Below are positions 33,165 through 43,229 of a stretch of 64,000 nt of DNA, piece by piece. The notes below the pieces were generated by a model. The model searched no databases, had not been told where the DNA came from, and worked only from the letters and a program-made list of their open reading frames with translations. Numbering within the stretch: position 1 is the first letter of the stretch; the number at the start of each line of letters is the position of its first letter. The stretch is from positions 62,001 to 126,000 of the forward strand of contig OZ345356.1 of the NCBI GenBank assembly GCA_977006965.1. Reading direction: 5' to 3'. The DNA comes from Phymatolithon calcareum. Taxonomy: Eukaryota; Rhodophyta; Florideophyceae; Hapalidiales. Position numbers and translations under genes: made by a program.

Positions 33165-34145
33165 ATAAAAAGCCTCACAGTCTTACGAATATACGGGCAA
33201 GGCTTCCTCGGTTGCTACCTTCCAGTGTGTAGACCGATGAAACCCACCGCCTGTCATAGGCGGCGGTGAAAGTTTGGATCCTAGACCGTTCTATCTTATA
33301 TGTTGTGTTCTTGTAGGGTTCACTGCCGACGTCCCCGCAATTAGGCATCGTGTCCTGGGGGACTTCTACTTGACTTCTCGAATCTTGGTTTCAAAGCAGT
33401 CCTTCTTCGTTTTCCATGCACTCGATGATGGTCCTGCTGAATATCAAAAGCTGATTAAGTGCTTTCTCGGTATCCAATTTGTTGTCTCCGTTCAGGTCAT
33501 ATGCTGACAGATTGTTTTCCAGGGTTGTTGTAATTAAATGGATTTATTGAGAAGGTACCATGTGTCCCAAATGGAGGAAAGTCTGCACCTTTCAAGACAT
33601 ATTCTACTAGCATGGAAAGTTTTCAGCTTCCTTAATCGGAATTACATAGAATCACGTCAATGGCTCTAGCCACGTCAATCTCTTCTGCCGTGGTCCATGT
33701 AGGCTTCTTCAGGATTCTATTGAGTGTTCCATCTGCCCATGCTCCTTGACTCATCATTTCCAGGGTTTTTATATGATGCCGAGGACTGTTTCCAATTTCC
33801 CACCATGCATGTTGCAGACACCTGCGGAAATCTTCCGCAGATGTATTGAAGCGCTAATTGCCTGTGCTTCACCTTATGGAGTTAAAGTACTGTTGGTAGT
33901 TCGCTTGTCTTGTCGTACGGGAATCTCTTCTTCCTCTTCAATTCAAGACGATCTCCTTCCATAGTAAGGAATTTTGACCGAAGCGTTTCGACAGTACTGT
34001 TTTGCTCGAATGCGTTTGACTGCTTCCATTAACGGTTCTCTTTTTTCCATAGCAATAACGCCGTTCCTGGTAGACCCGAGCTCTCGGGGCGGCTTTTCCA
34101 GATAACTCTTTTCTTTGTCCCTTGTCCTCCTCAGCATCTTGAGAA
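33165..34145 (-). mobile_element. Non-LTR family A, C-terminus and 3' end, split by a D insertion
   Basis: Minus strand: KMLRRTRDKEKSY at about 34140 through RREPLMEAVKRIRA and KIPYYG at 33955, then sequence matching the A 3' region down to the A end CCCGTATATTCGTAAGACTG (reverse complement at 33172-33200). A 231-bp family D piece at 33527-33757 interrupts it. Confidence 0.55.
33527..33757 (-). mobile_element. Non-LTR family D fragment inserted in family A, with target duplication
   Basis: The piece matches D at 28.35-28.6 kb (TWTTAEEIDVARAIDVILCN, with Thr variants) and ends in the D tail. TTCCAGGGTT flanks it at 33517-33526 and 33758-33767, a 10-bp target duplication. The family A reading is continuous across it. 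Confidence 0.6.
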
Positions 34146-34440
34146 CAAACGAGCTTTTGCTATTCACCAAGACCATCATCGAGTGCATGGAAAACGAAGA
34201 AGGACTGCTTTAAAACTAACATGCGAGAAGTCAAGTAGAAGTCCCTCAGGACACGAAGCCTAATAGAGGGGACACCAGCAGCGAACCCACAAGAACACAA
34301 CAAAGAAGGTAGGACGATTTAGGATCCAAGCATTTCCACCGCCTATGGCAAGCGGTAGGTTTTAGCGGTCTACACACGGGAAAGTAGCAACTGAGGAAGC
34401 CTTGCCCGTATATTCGTAAGACTGTGAGGCTTTTTTAAAG
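34146..34440 (+). mobile_element. Non-LTR family A 3' end, plus strand, back to back with the minus copy
   Basis: This is an inverted copy of about 33165-33450, diverged by substitutions, ending GAAGCCTTGCCCGTATATTC and GTAAGACTGTGAGGC. With the minus copy it makes a long inverted repeat around a 700-bp spacer. Confidence 0.6.
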
Positions 34441-34517
34441 CCTCACAGACTTACGAATATACGGGCTTTTTTCAATTGAAGTTTATTTTTAAAAAATAAA
34501 CTTCAATTGAAAAAATC
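34407..34517. repeat. Two adjacent palindromes at an A-A junction
   Basis: GCCCGTATATTCGTAAGACT and its complement meet around 34437 (CAG-T/A one mismatch). Directly right, TTTTTTCAATTGAAGTTTAT and ATAAACTTCAATTGAAAAAA form a second palindrome at about 34468-34517. The first is two family A 3' ends joined tail to tail. Confidence 0.7.
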
Positions 34518-36169
34518 TTGAACGCAAGGATTTCCCGTCTTTGATTAGGGGCTTGGATTCGGTACAGAAGTCGGAGTCTGTCTGCCCTTCCTCTAGACAG
34601 TGGTCCAAATAACTGGCTTAAGAATGCTTGTTCAACTTCCTTGGCGGCATTCTGTACGTTTTTTGTAAATGGCGTTAGGCGCATTGCGTATTCCCAACGT
34701 GGCAGGATTAATGCCTTGTACAACTTAATGCACTTTTCGATGCTCAGCCCTTTCTTGAATACTCCAAGCGTACGCAACTCGTACACTGCGGACCTTGCCC
34801 TCTTTAGGCGATGTATCATTTTGGTGTCTAATATTCCTGCGGTTCCTAGGGAAACTCTAAGGTATGCTACCTCCGGGACGTGCGTCAGGACCTTATGCGC
34901 GACTTTGAAAGTTTCGGTTGCTGTTTCCCCTGATTCTAGGATCTCGCTTTTCTTTCTTTCGTATTCCGTGTCATACCGCGCTCTTCGGCCCAACGTGGAT
35001 ATGTGTTGATTTATTTTATAAGCTCCCAAGGCGTCTCTTCAAGAGTAACAGGGCCGCTTTCGCACGATTTTCTAAGCTAACGTAGTTTGTCTATTCAGTA
35101 TATCCTTGATTCGTATTTCTCTCCCAACAAGTGCTCTAGTGAGTCGCTTACATTCATATTCAATTTCAGGACTAATCTTGGATGAAAATAGAATGCGTTG
35201 GAGCGCGACCCGCTCAATCACGGCTGTGACACCAAAGTATGCACCTATTACTAATTTTCTCTAAAGAGGTGCTCTGTTGAATATTTGCCGTAGGCATCGC
35301 AACCGTGTAGACCTTTCTCTTACGCGGAGAACCACCGGTAGATTGTTCTAATCAGTCGGTATCTCGAGCGATCTTCCCTCTTCTTCTTCGGTCCAACGAG
35401 TAGCTATGTCCAGCATACCTTGCAGTGCAGCGGGTGATTTCGCTAACAGAAGAACGTTGCGCCCAGGTGCTCAAAACCTCGCTCATACGCACGGCAAACT
35501 GGTCCATAAAAATGTTCTACAGACTCGGGCTCTGGGGGGACCCCTGTGGTATACCTCTGTCAACTAAAAACCACTTCTTGTCGGCATCCCCGTTTGTTGA
35601 AACCCACGAGGGTGACAGAAATGCCTCGGCCATAGGGCAGAACCCGGGAGGCAGTAATTGGCTCTTTCGATTCACTAAGTGTTTTCTCGGAAATGTGCCG
35701 TAGGTCGCTTTCAGGACCAGGACTGTGACGCATCGCTGTCCTGTTTTCAGAAGCCCTGTGGCCCTTAGAATGGCCATGTCTGTGCTTTTTCTCTTTTGGA
35801 AACCAAGCCGGTATCAGTCGTAATTGTACACCTTGCTTACCTTGATATCGATGGCAGTCTCTATAATTTTCCTTGCTAGAATAGCAAGTATATTGGGCGA
35901 TAAGTTCCTGGTTCCTCGTGTGTCCCATTCTTGTGTATTGGGTCGAGGAGTGCTTTCTGCCAGTGGAGAGGCATGTCTCCACACCCCACAGGCTTCTCAT
36001 AAGGGTGCTCAATGACCGCACATGTTGGGTACCGATTTTCTTCGAATGCACAATTTTGCCCTTTATGCGTTGCTCTGATGTACCGGTCTGCCACTTGCGC
36101 ATTTATCTGAGACAGCAAGCCACGAAAATAACGCTGTGAGTTTGGCTCTAAGCAGCAGCTGAAAGACAA
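34518..36169 (-). mobile_element. Non-LTR family A, RT, interrupted by family B
   Basis: Minus-strand order: PLHWQKALLDPIHKNGTHEE (fingers, about 36000), then TFPRKHLVNRKSQLLPPGF, SWVSTNGDADKKWFLVDRG and IPQGSPQSPSL (about 35530), then FMDQFAVRM. After the inserted B piece the reading resumes at about 34980 with KKSEILESGE and continues through GVFKKGLSIEKCIKLYKAL and LPRWEYAM to REILAFKIF near 34520. Several frameshifts are present. The catalytic FADD segment lies in the damaged stretch beside the insertion. Confidence 0.6.
34996..35385 (-). mobile_element. Non-LTR family B fragment inserted in family A, with 13-bp target duplication
   Basis: The 390-bp piece carries the B C-terminus (IFNRAPL, VIERVALQRILFSSKI, PEIEYECKRLTRALVGREIR) and ends in the B tail GGGAGCTTATAAAATAAATC. 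It is flanked by CTTCGGCCCAACG (34983-34995) and CTTCGGTCCAACG (35386-35398). It is 5'-truncated, as usual for target-primed insertion. Confidence 0.7.
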
Positions 36170-36206
36170 TATTGATAAACTTTGCGCGAGATTGTGCCAC
36201 GTAACT

Positions 36207-36580
36207 CAGATAGACCGTCAACCTTCAACTCACCTTCTCATGTATTCTCGACTATGCTGGATTGAATGTTTGCGACATACGACCTCTCGAAATGCAAAAA
36301 GTCAGGCACAAAAAGGGTCCATGTAACGCCATATGCAGTATTCGGTGCACCGTCTAGAAGAATCCGTTGAGGACATCTGCATAACGTAATTACTTATTTT
36401 TTCCTCTTCCCCTTCTCAAATCTTGAGAAAATCTATCTTATATTTCTCTCCTCTCCGAGGAATAATGTAGTGATTTACAACTTATAAAATCCTCATCACA
36501 TCAAAATAAACAATCGAATTTAAGCTTCCAACTTATTTTCCCGCATCAGGTTTTATGAGTTGAAGGTTGACCGGGTCTGA
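36207..36580. repeat. Possible MITE with 25-bp inverted ends
   Basis: CAGATAGACCGTCAACCTTC (with AACTCA) at 36207-36232 matches the reverse complement of 36556-36580 (TGAGTTGAAGGTTGACCGGG with TCTGA) with three or four differences. The interior is AT-rich with no frame. No target duplication was confirmed. Confidence 0.4.
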
Positions 36581-37492
36581 AAGATCATCTGGCCAATAGA
36601 ACTGAGTTTTAATGAAAGTTATATGAGCTCTGAAAATGCTCAATTTTAGATGAACTATTAAATATTTATCGGTCCAAGCTCACATTTACTTTCGTTAGTT
36701 ACGTGAAAGCAGCTCGTGTTTTCTCGCGTCTACAAAAACAAGGATACTGGAAAAAGGCACTGTGCTTATTCAATAGAGCGACGCGAGCGATTGAACAGCA
36801 ACTGGTGGAATAGGAACATCCCATTTGGATTTGTTCTAGACTCACAGTGGACGCGCCCATCGCGCTCTCGCCGTACCCACTGCCCCCACTAATGCTACTT
36901 TCTATTGGTACATTTTTAATTTTTTGAGGCATTGTCCTTGTTGCCCTCCTCGCTGTCGCGCGTGTAAGCAGCTGTAATCGACTTGTGGGTAGAATGGAAC
37001 CTTCCATATGTTGATTGCAGGAACAGAAACAGTCACCTTTGGACATGTTAGCAATAGTGATGAGCGTACAGTTCAAGGGCTCTTTCTTTCGCTAACTTGG
37101 AAATGAAGGCATTCTTCCCTTAATGCGCAGAAATCTATTTACTTGTAATTTTACATCTATGGGTTTTTGAATGCTCGGCATGCTGTACCTTGAAGTCGTG
37201 CAGCACTCCGAGAAAGCACACACTGTCATTTATCCAGCGGGCTCATCAACTTAAGAAAGTGTGCAATAGTGCTGCACGAGCGAGAAAATGCATTGAACAT
37301 CTGTAGCGTCGTTGCGGAATGAATGAAAGCGGGAAACCCACCACTCGCGATTACTCGTCTACTCTCCTCTTCGGACATAGATATGAATCAATGAGAGACT
37401 TGGCTCCAGCGGATATGTGCAGTGGAAAATTCCCCCGTATTGCTGTAGTTTCGGGTTTTCACGAGGCTAGAGGTACCCCAAAACAATATATT
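36581..37492. other. Intergenic; one weak minus-strand frame
   Basis: A 125-residue minus frame at 36699-37076 (contains TMPQKIKNVPIESSISGGSG) could be a small gene, but I see neither a domain nor a promoter. Nothing else found. Confidence 0.2.
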
Positions 37493-37530
37493 AGAATGGG
37501 GAGGACTTATATATAAGTCCTCCCCATTCT
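37493..37530. repeat. Perfect 38-bp palindrome without loop
   Basis: AGAATGGGGAGGACTTATA is followed immediately by its exact reverse complement. Flanks are partly complementary too. Confidence 0.85.
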
Positions 37531-37642
37531 ATCTAATGTATTGCAATAATGTCAGTTTGTGTTATAGTTAGGTCAAACTTGCCACCAAATGGTGTTTAGG
37601 GGGTCGGATTAACGCTCTGCAGCAAACCTCTCAGTACCAATG

Positions 37643-37687
37643 ATACTCGTCCTTCGCATGGTTTTGTACCATGCGGAGGACGAGTAT
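37643..37687. repeat. Hairpin, 20-bp arms, 5-base loop
   Basis: ATACTCGTCCTTCGCATGGT pairs with ACCATGCGGAGGACGAGTAT with a single mismatch; the loop is TTTGT. Confidence 0.85.
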
Positions 37688-37938
37688 TTTAATGGCTCTT
37701 CCAGAAAAGTGCACTGCTGGCGTGGAAGATCATTTTCTGAGACAACAAAAACTGTGCTTGTGAGACTGCCAATCAGTGAGCACCGGCCGCCAATGTTTGC
37801 ACGACTCTTTTCCGCTCCGTGATGTGGTGCAGGAATTCCTCTCTCCAATTGGCCTCGGATCGCCACACCAAGTTCCGTTTGTATATTCCGCGTTTGTGAA
37901 TCGGCCATTCCCAGTGCACACTTTACTGTTGCACAAAC

Positions 37939-38003
37939 CGAGAAGCTGCCCTGTTACTCAAATTGAGGCTTTGGGAGCTTTTAAAATAAATCAACATATA
38001 CAT
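37939..38003 (+). mobile_element. Family B 3' end scrap
   Basis: It codes for REAALLLKLRLWELLK and stop, then AATAAATCAACATATA, the B 3' end as at 60.75-60.81 kb. Confidence 0.5.
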
Positions 38004-38515
38004 CGACGGATTATTTTGTTTTCGAATGAATACGTCGCAAGACTAAAGTGAACGACGAAGTACATGCTTGTTTCGCTGCACTTTCCGGTTACCCATCCAG
38101 GCGCAATAGGTTAGATGGGTGAAAATTCTGCCCTCAACGGCAAAGTTCCATCGTCGGTGTCCTGAAACGGAATCATTTCTTTCGAAATCGAATCCGGGCC
38201 AAAAATAAAATTAAATGGCCCCCTGCACTGTATTCGTTACGCGGGAAGAGAAGTTTTCCCTTTGTTGAGCTTTTTTGAACGAGATTGTGCTTTCCCGCAC
38301 CGAAAACTCAACAGTTTCTGGGACCTAGAATGTCCCCGAGACGTTAACACTCGTCAATTTGGTGTATTAGCCCTACGTCTCTTACGCACTAGTATCACGC
38401 TGAAAAACTAAACGCCGCCGGGCCTGCCGCCGTTTCAGCATTCCACTCCCTAGCACATTACAAATGTTCAAACCGAGCTAAAAGTACATCCGCTTCCACG
38501 CAAGCAACCACAAGG

Positions 38516-38522
38516 TATAAAA
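38516..38522 (+). promoter_or_regulatory. TATA box of the small basic protein gene
   Basis: GGTATAAAAGCC lies 170 bp upstream of the ATG at 38686. A C/A-rich leader (CATTCTGCAACATCACG) follows, consistent with a transcript start about 30 bp downstream. Confidence 0.55.
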
Positions 38523-38685
38523 GCCTACCTTCATTCTGCAACATCACGTTTCATTTCATCGAAGTCGGGCTCCAAACGCCAGAAGGCACTCATCTGCACC
38601 AAACCAGCTTCGAAACTGTCCACCCACGGCAAGACCGCACCGATAAGGAATCGCCAAGTCACCCGAGAGAGCCCGTACAACAGAC

Positions 38686-38883
38686 ATGAACGGCGGCAGT
38701 GGCAACAAGGAGACGGGTACGTTCGTCAAGGCGCCGCGGACACCGAAAATTCCCTTGCGTTCCGGTAGCGGAAAATTGCCACCGTTACACCTCGCACCAT
38801 CGCTCCCCGGGAGCAGGCGCGCAACGGGTTCCGTAAATGAGGGCTCCAGGGCATCGAGATCGTCCAGTAGAAAGGCGCGTTGA
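38686..38883 (+). CDS. Small basic Pro/Ser-rich protein, paralogue 1
   Basis: 65 residues, no signal peptide, strongly basic. The core PRTPKIPLRSGSGKLPPLHL with APS is conserved in the second gene at 54395-54601 (PHAPKVPRKSGAGKVPPLML with SPS), and both continue with an RR pair and end in a Ser/Arg-rich tail. Conservation of protein over diverged DNA, a TATA box upstream, and an ATG in good position suggest a real gene. The composition suggests a disordered protein that may bind nucleic acid or act as a peptide ligand; I do not recognise the family. Confidence 0.5.
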   Translation: MNGGSGNKETGTFVKAPRTPKIPLRSGSGKLPPLHLAPSLPGSRRATGSVNEGSRASRSSSRKAR

Positions 38884-40364
38884 TGTCAAGAAGATGTAAA
38901 TTTTCGCTTAAAGCAAATGTGTCTCTGATGCGACAAGTCTGCTTACGAGGTCATTATTTCTGGTAAACAAATATCATTGTACTATTGACTCCAGTTTATT
39001 TATTAGTCGGGGTGCATAGACTGATTCTACTTCAGATGTTAGAATTACTTTGTTTCCTATCTTTCAGCGCCCAGAGACGCGTTTTCATGCCACATGCGAG
39101 CCCGATCTCAGATCGAATTCGTGAGGAGCACATCTACCATGAAGTTTGCTTTGGTGTTTGCCGTGTACTGGAAATATGCTTCGCCGCCTTAGTGATTACG
39201 TTGAAGGAGATGGGAATTGAACTTACGCAAACATGATAAAGAAATCCAAATTTGTGTCACTGATGTCGATCCGGCTGTTTCGGTGAGGTGCTTCCGTCCT
39301 CTTCCAGGGCACAAAAGTTTCATTGCTTCGATAGTGGAAAGCGGAGCATTGAATGCCGTCCATCCTTGATGACTGGATATCCGCGGCGAATTATCACATT
39401 GTCAAGGAAATCGTTTTCTTTCTTGCAAATCGAAATTTGTAGAGCTTATAAAAAGTGTGTCTCAAATTGAGGAAAATCGGAATCTGCTGTAATGACCATT
39501 ACGCTAGCGTCAATCATATTCCGTTTTCTGTAGAATTGCTTCAGGTTCCACCTCCTGCTCTTCTTTCTTACTCTAACAAACAAAACCGTTTGGTCTTTTT
39601 GTTAGTCAGCGTTCCCTGAGAACCTTTTCTTTCGGACGATTGCAGAAACTACTCATGGCCTATTTTTGAACGAGAATTCGGGCCTTGTTTGGAGTCGCCT
39701 CTTAAAATAGATCGTGCTCTTAAGTTCAAGCACGCGTTAGATCAAGAAGTTGTGATAAACGGGATTATTTATGAGAAAAATTTTAGTCTCGAAGCAAATC
39801 TGGCTGGGAATAATAGTGCAATAATTAATCTTCTTCACAGCTATGAAGGGGAGGTTCGAAAAGGGGGACGGTAAAAGGAGGAGACATCAACTTCACCTAT
39901 TGCGATGTGCTGATTCAGACCCGTACGGTACTGCAGTGCGTTTTTGGCGAGCTTGGGTGCAGTGTTTAGCTTTTCGCTTCCTTCACATCGGATTATGGTC
40001 GAAAGAGAAGTGCTTTTCACTCCCCCTAAACGATGGTTATCATAATATGACAACCAAAATCGTATTTTGCACCTAAATTGCCCTTTCTCTTGCGTACTCT
40101 GGCTGCAGCGAGAAAGCGCTCACTTCTAAGATGAAGTTGGCAATCGATTGATCGGAAGGGCCCGAAGCCATTGGCACCATTTTCTTTTCTGTGGAGTAAA
40201 TAGCGGAATTGATAATTTTTCGAGCCCCGTATTCTGAAGGCCATTTTGTCCCGGCTGTTACATGGATTCTTCGTTACGAAATGGATGCATATTTTCAGTA
40301 TCACTAATTCTCGCGTCTGTGCAACTTTAGCAGTAGTTTTTTATAATTCAAGTTTATTTAAAAG
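38884..40364. other. Intergenic
   Basis: No recognisable gene. An 83-residue plus frame at 38985-39236 and others are unremarkable. Confidence 0.25.
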
Positions 40365-40430
40365 CCCCACAGACTTTCGAAGATATGGGCAAGGCTTCCG
40401 CTGGTGCTACCTACGTTTGTGCAGCTCACG
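40365..40430 (-). mobile_element. Family A 3' end scrap
   Basis: AAAGCCCCACAGACTTTCGA followed by AGATATGGGCAAGGCTTCC matches the A 3' end at 33.17 and 62.23 kb. Confidence 0.5.
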
Positions 40431-40576
40431 AAACGCCCACCAGAACTTAGCTGTATTCTTCTGTCGTCAATAGCAAAGCTCTGGCAAAACTGCATGCATG
40501 ATTAATAGCTCTGAACGGTCAATTAAATGTAATATGGAGCAGAGCATTCCCGAGAAGAACTAGAGCTACAGCTTAA

Positions 40577-40765
40577 TTAGGTTGTTAGAAGACGGTGAAC
40601 AGTACCAGTGGTTAACGTAAACCTCGAACAGCTTCGTATCGATAGCATTGGCGATAATTTCCTTGCTTGGCCGTTGTTTCTTGGTTTCTCGGGAGTCCCA
40701 TTCTTGTGTATTGGGGCGAGTAATGCTTGCTGCAAGTGGAGAGGCATGTAGTCTAGCTGCACCAA
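40577..40765 (-). mobile_element. Non-LTR RT fingers fragment
   Basis: MPLHLQQALLAPIHKNGTPE matches DMPLHWQKALLDPIHKNGTH at 36.0 kb. Only about 60 residues remain. Confidence 0.5.
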
Positions 40766-40935
40766 CAGCAGACTCTCTATACGGCCGTAATAACGACTGC
40801 ATTCAGAGATCCATTCACATTCAGCAATCGATATGCGTGGAATAGAGAAAATCTATTCACAAGATCGGCATTGATATTTCAAAAAAAATTCTGAAACTTT
40901 TGCCGAAGAGCAAAAGTGTGTCTTATAGAGTTGCT

Positions 40936-41061
40936 TTTAGTGGCACAGAAGAGCCATTTTTAGGATTAGCGATACTGAGCCATCATTTCTCTGATTAGTG
41001 ACACTGAAGTGCTGTTTTTCATATTAGTGACACTGACGTGCTGTTTTTCAAATTAGTGGCA
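40936..41061. repeat. 29-bp minisatellite, about 4.3 units
   Basis: Units start at 40936, 40965, 40994, 41023 and 41052, core TTAGTGACACTGANGTGCTG then TTTTTCA. The units at 40994 and 41023 are nearly identical, the outer ones diverged. Confidence 0.75.
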
Positions 41062-41514
41062 GGGCAAATATTTAAGAAGTTATCTTCTATTCCCTGGCAA
41101 TATCTACACTTACGCTACTTCTATACTTCATACTTCGATATTGTACCGACGTTCAGAATTGAGGTTGCAGTTCTCAATTGAGTCAGCGGTTCTAAGCTAA
41201 TTAAAGTAAAAATTGCGGAACACTTTTTGGGCACCACGAGCATAAAGGCCGTCCACTCTTCTGTACTCCGAGATAGCAACTTCTCCTGTACATGGATTTT
41301 TGAGAACACAGCGCGACTGCGGTTTTCGGTCAGACCTTTGTGCGGACAGGGCGCTTGCTCTTGAGAGAGCGCCCTGTTCGAGAAAAGGATTAGCCTTTCC
41401 ATTCGAGCGCGCCAGGCTCATGGACGCGTCTTTGCAACTGGGGATTCTCGTCTCCTGGTAAAAAGTCGAGATTTTAATCTCCAAGAACAAAGAAACTTAC
41501 ACGCATGCACATTG

Positions 41515-41635
41515 CTGGACGTTCAAGAATGTTCATTGTTTTTTTGTTTAGTCGAGAGTCTGAATTTTATTTTTAAAAAACAAAAAACAATGCACATTCT
41601 TGACTATGCCGTCACGGCATAGTCAAGAGTGTGCA
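41515..41635. repeat. Nested palindromes
   Basis: TGCACATTCTTGACTATGCC with GT and ACGGCATAGTCAAGAGTGTG with CA (41591-41635) are complementary with one mismatch and a 1-base centre. To the left, CAAGAATGTTCATTGTTTTT is complementary to AACAATGCACATTCTTG, so the same arm can fold two ways. Confidence 0.7.
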
Positions 41636-42549
41636 TTTTCATGATGATATATAAAAAGCAGGAGGATCCGGGGATTGGAAAAGGTACAGCTTTGTCATAG
41701 CATTGTGTTTCTAAGCTGGATTCGTATCACGTGTTTCAAGCTTCAAGGAGCTACCTGACGTCGTCATTAACACGTACATTTTACAGCGAGTCACTGTATT
41801 ACGGACCAGGCGATATACTAGAACGAACAAGTACTGAATAGATGCTTCCGTACAGTCTTAAGACTGCTACTGAGGGCTTTTAAATAAACCACAAATTAGT
41901 TGCTTCATACACACCTCAAACGAGCTATCAAGGAGGACCCGAATCAGGACCCTCGAGCCACATATACGTACATATGCAATCGCTGTAATGCGCTGCAAAA
42001 TGGGCTGGAAATATTCATAGTCCTCCTAGTCCTGCTGGTCCCGCAGGGCAACTTGAGAATAGAAACCCAGAATAAACAAATCTGTCCTTTCAAAGTGCAC
42101 AGTACTCCATTTTTTTATTTTTTGCTCTATTTCGTCGGGCATGCGCACCCCATTCAGTTTTCATTCCATTAACTTCCTCCACGCCCTAACAGAGGAATCA
42201 CAGACCATCGCAGACCCCAAAATATGCTCACTTTTCTATATTTCGCCTTATTTTTTAGTTACTTTTTCAGACGCACACTATTCAACGCTGGAACCATGTG
42301 CGCTGCATAAATGCAGTCCACAAAATGCAAATTTGCATTTTTTGGACTCCGTTTATTTTTGCATTTACTTACTCTTCGGAGCTCTCTGTCCTACTGTTCC
42401 ACCTAAACTCTATAGAGTTCGCCGCAGTAAATATGCACCAGCGAAGAGGTTGTTAGAATGAGAATGAATTTTGTATTTCGTGCTCTACCTCGGATATCAG
42501 GAAAAAAGATAATCCTCTGTGCAACATTTTCATTGACGAGAAGAACAAT
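41636..42549. other. Intergenic; family B-like tail
   Basis: GAGGGCTTTTAAATAAACC at about 41870 resembles the B 3' end. Two plus frames of about 100 residues (41900-42172, 42141-42461) have no recognisable content. Confidence 0.25.
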
Positions 42550-42700
42550 ATGTTAGAAAGGAGCGCAATAGTGGAAGCAAAGAAGGACGCTGAGCGTCTC
42601 ACGAAATTCGACGCCTTGAGCAAGCGTTACAAAATGCGGAACAGGGTGCAGTAGCGAAGAAGAACCGAAAAAGAGAAACTATCGATGTATGGATAGGATT
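42550..42700 (+). mobile_element. ORF1-like coiled-coil fragment of a non-LTR element
   Basis: The DNA around 42640 (GCGGAACAGGGTGCAGTAGC then GAAGAAGAACCG) matches the coiled-coil segment at about 30.4 kb, where the protein reads LQKAEQGAVSKKNRRR. The preceding bases code for VEAKKDAERLTKFDA in the neighbouring frame. Confidence 0.4.
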
Positions 42701-42854
42701 TCTGTTAAATTGAAACTCCATTTGTCAATTTTACTGCACCTGAGAGACTTTTCGATGCGCTACTATTCTTCAAGGTATGGGCACTGGAAGAAAATGGAAG
42801 ATCTGTGATTATTCCCATTGAATCAACCAAACTGCCAAGGATCCTCTGCTTAAG

Positions 42855-43000
42855 GGAGATGCTTCAATAGCCCGAGAAATATCAACATCTTCGTCGGGAG
42901 TCCACGTAGATTGCTTCAGAATACGGTTCATTGGAAAATGTCCGATAATCCATCTTGCACATAGATTTTGGTGCCTGTTCTCTTTCAATCCTTATTTCCT
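42855..43000 (-). mobile_element. Family D C-terminal fragment
   Basis: The minus reading NLCARWIIGHFPMNRILKQS and TWTPDEDVDISRAI matches D at 28.5 kb. Confidence 0.45.
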
Positions 43001-43229
43001 ATTGCAGAAAACGCTAAATACAGTTAGCGCCTGTGCGTGTTCTCAAACGGCCCCTCATTGTTCACGAATTTGAATATTTCCAGCGGTTTCTCATTTAATA
43101 TTTCATCTACGGATGTAGCACCAACTCTAACAATAGTTAGGCATTTTGATACATTCAGTTCGAGTCGTATTCAATTGAGCCATCTTGAAAAGTTGAACCA
43201 GCGAGCCTCCTTATGCGGCTAGCTGATTG

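Noticed and set aside
33165-34440. Twin-priming inversion of a single family A element
   Set aside because: Both arms contain the same 3' end, whereas twin priming inverts a different, upstream part.
36699-37076. Minus-strand 125-residue frame as a gene
   Set aside because: No domain, promoter or paralogue was seen; kept only as a note in the gap entry.
40936-41061. CRISPR array
   Set aside because: The repeats are directly adjacent with no spacers and the genome is eukaryotic.
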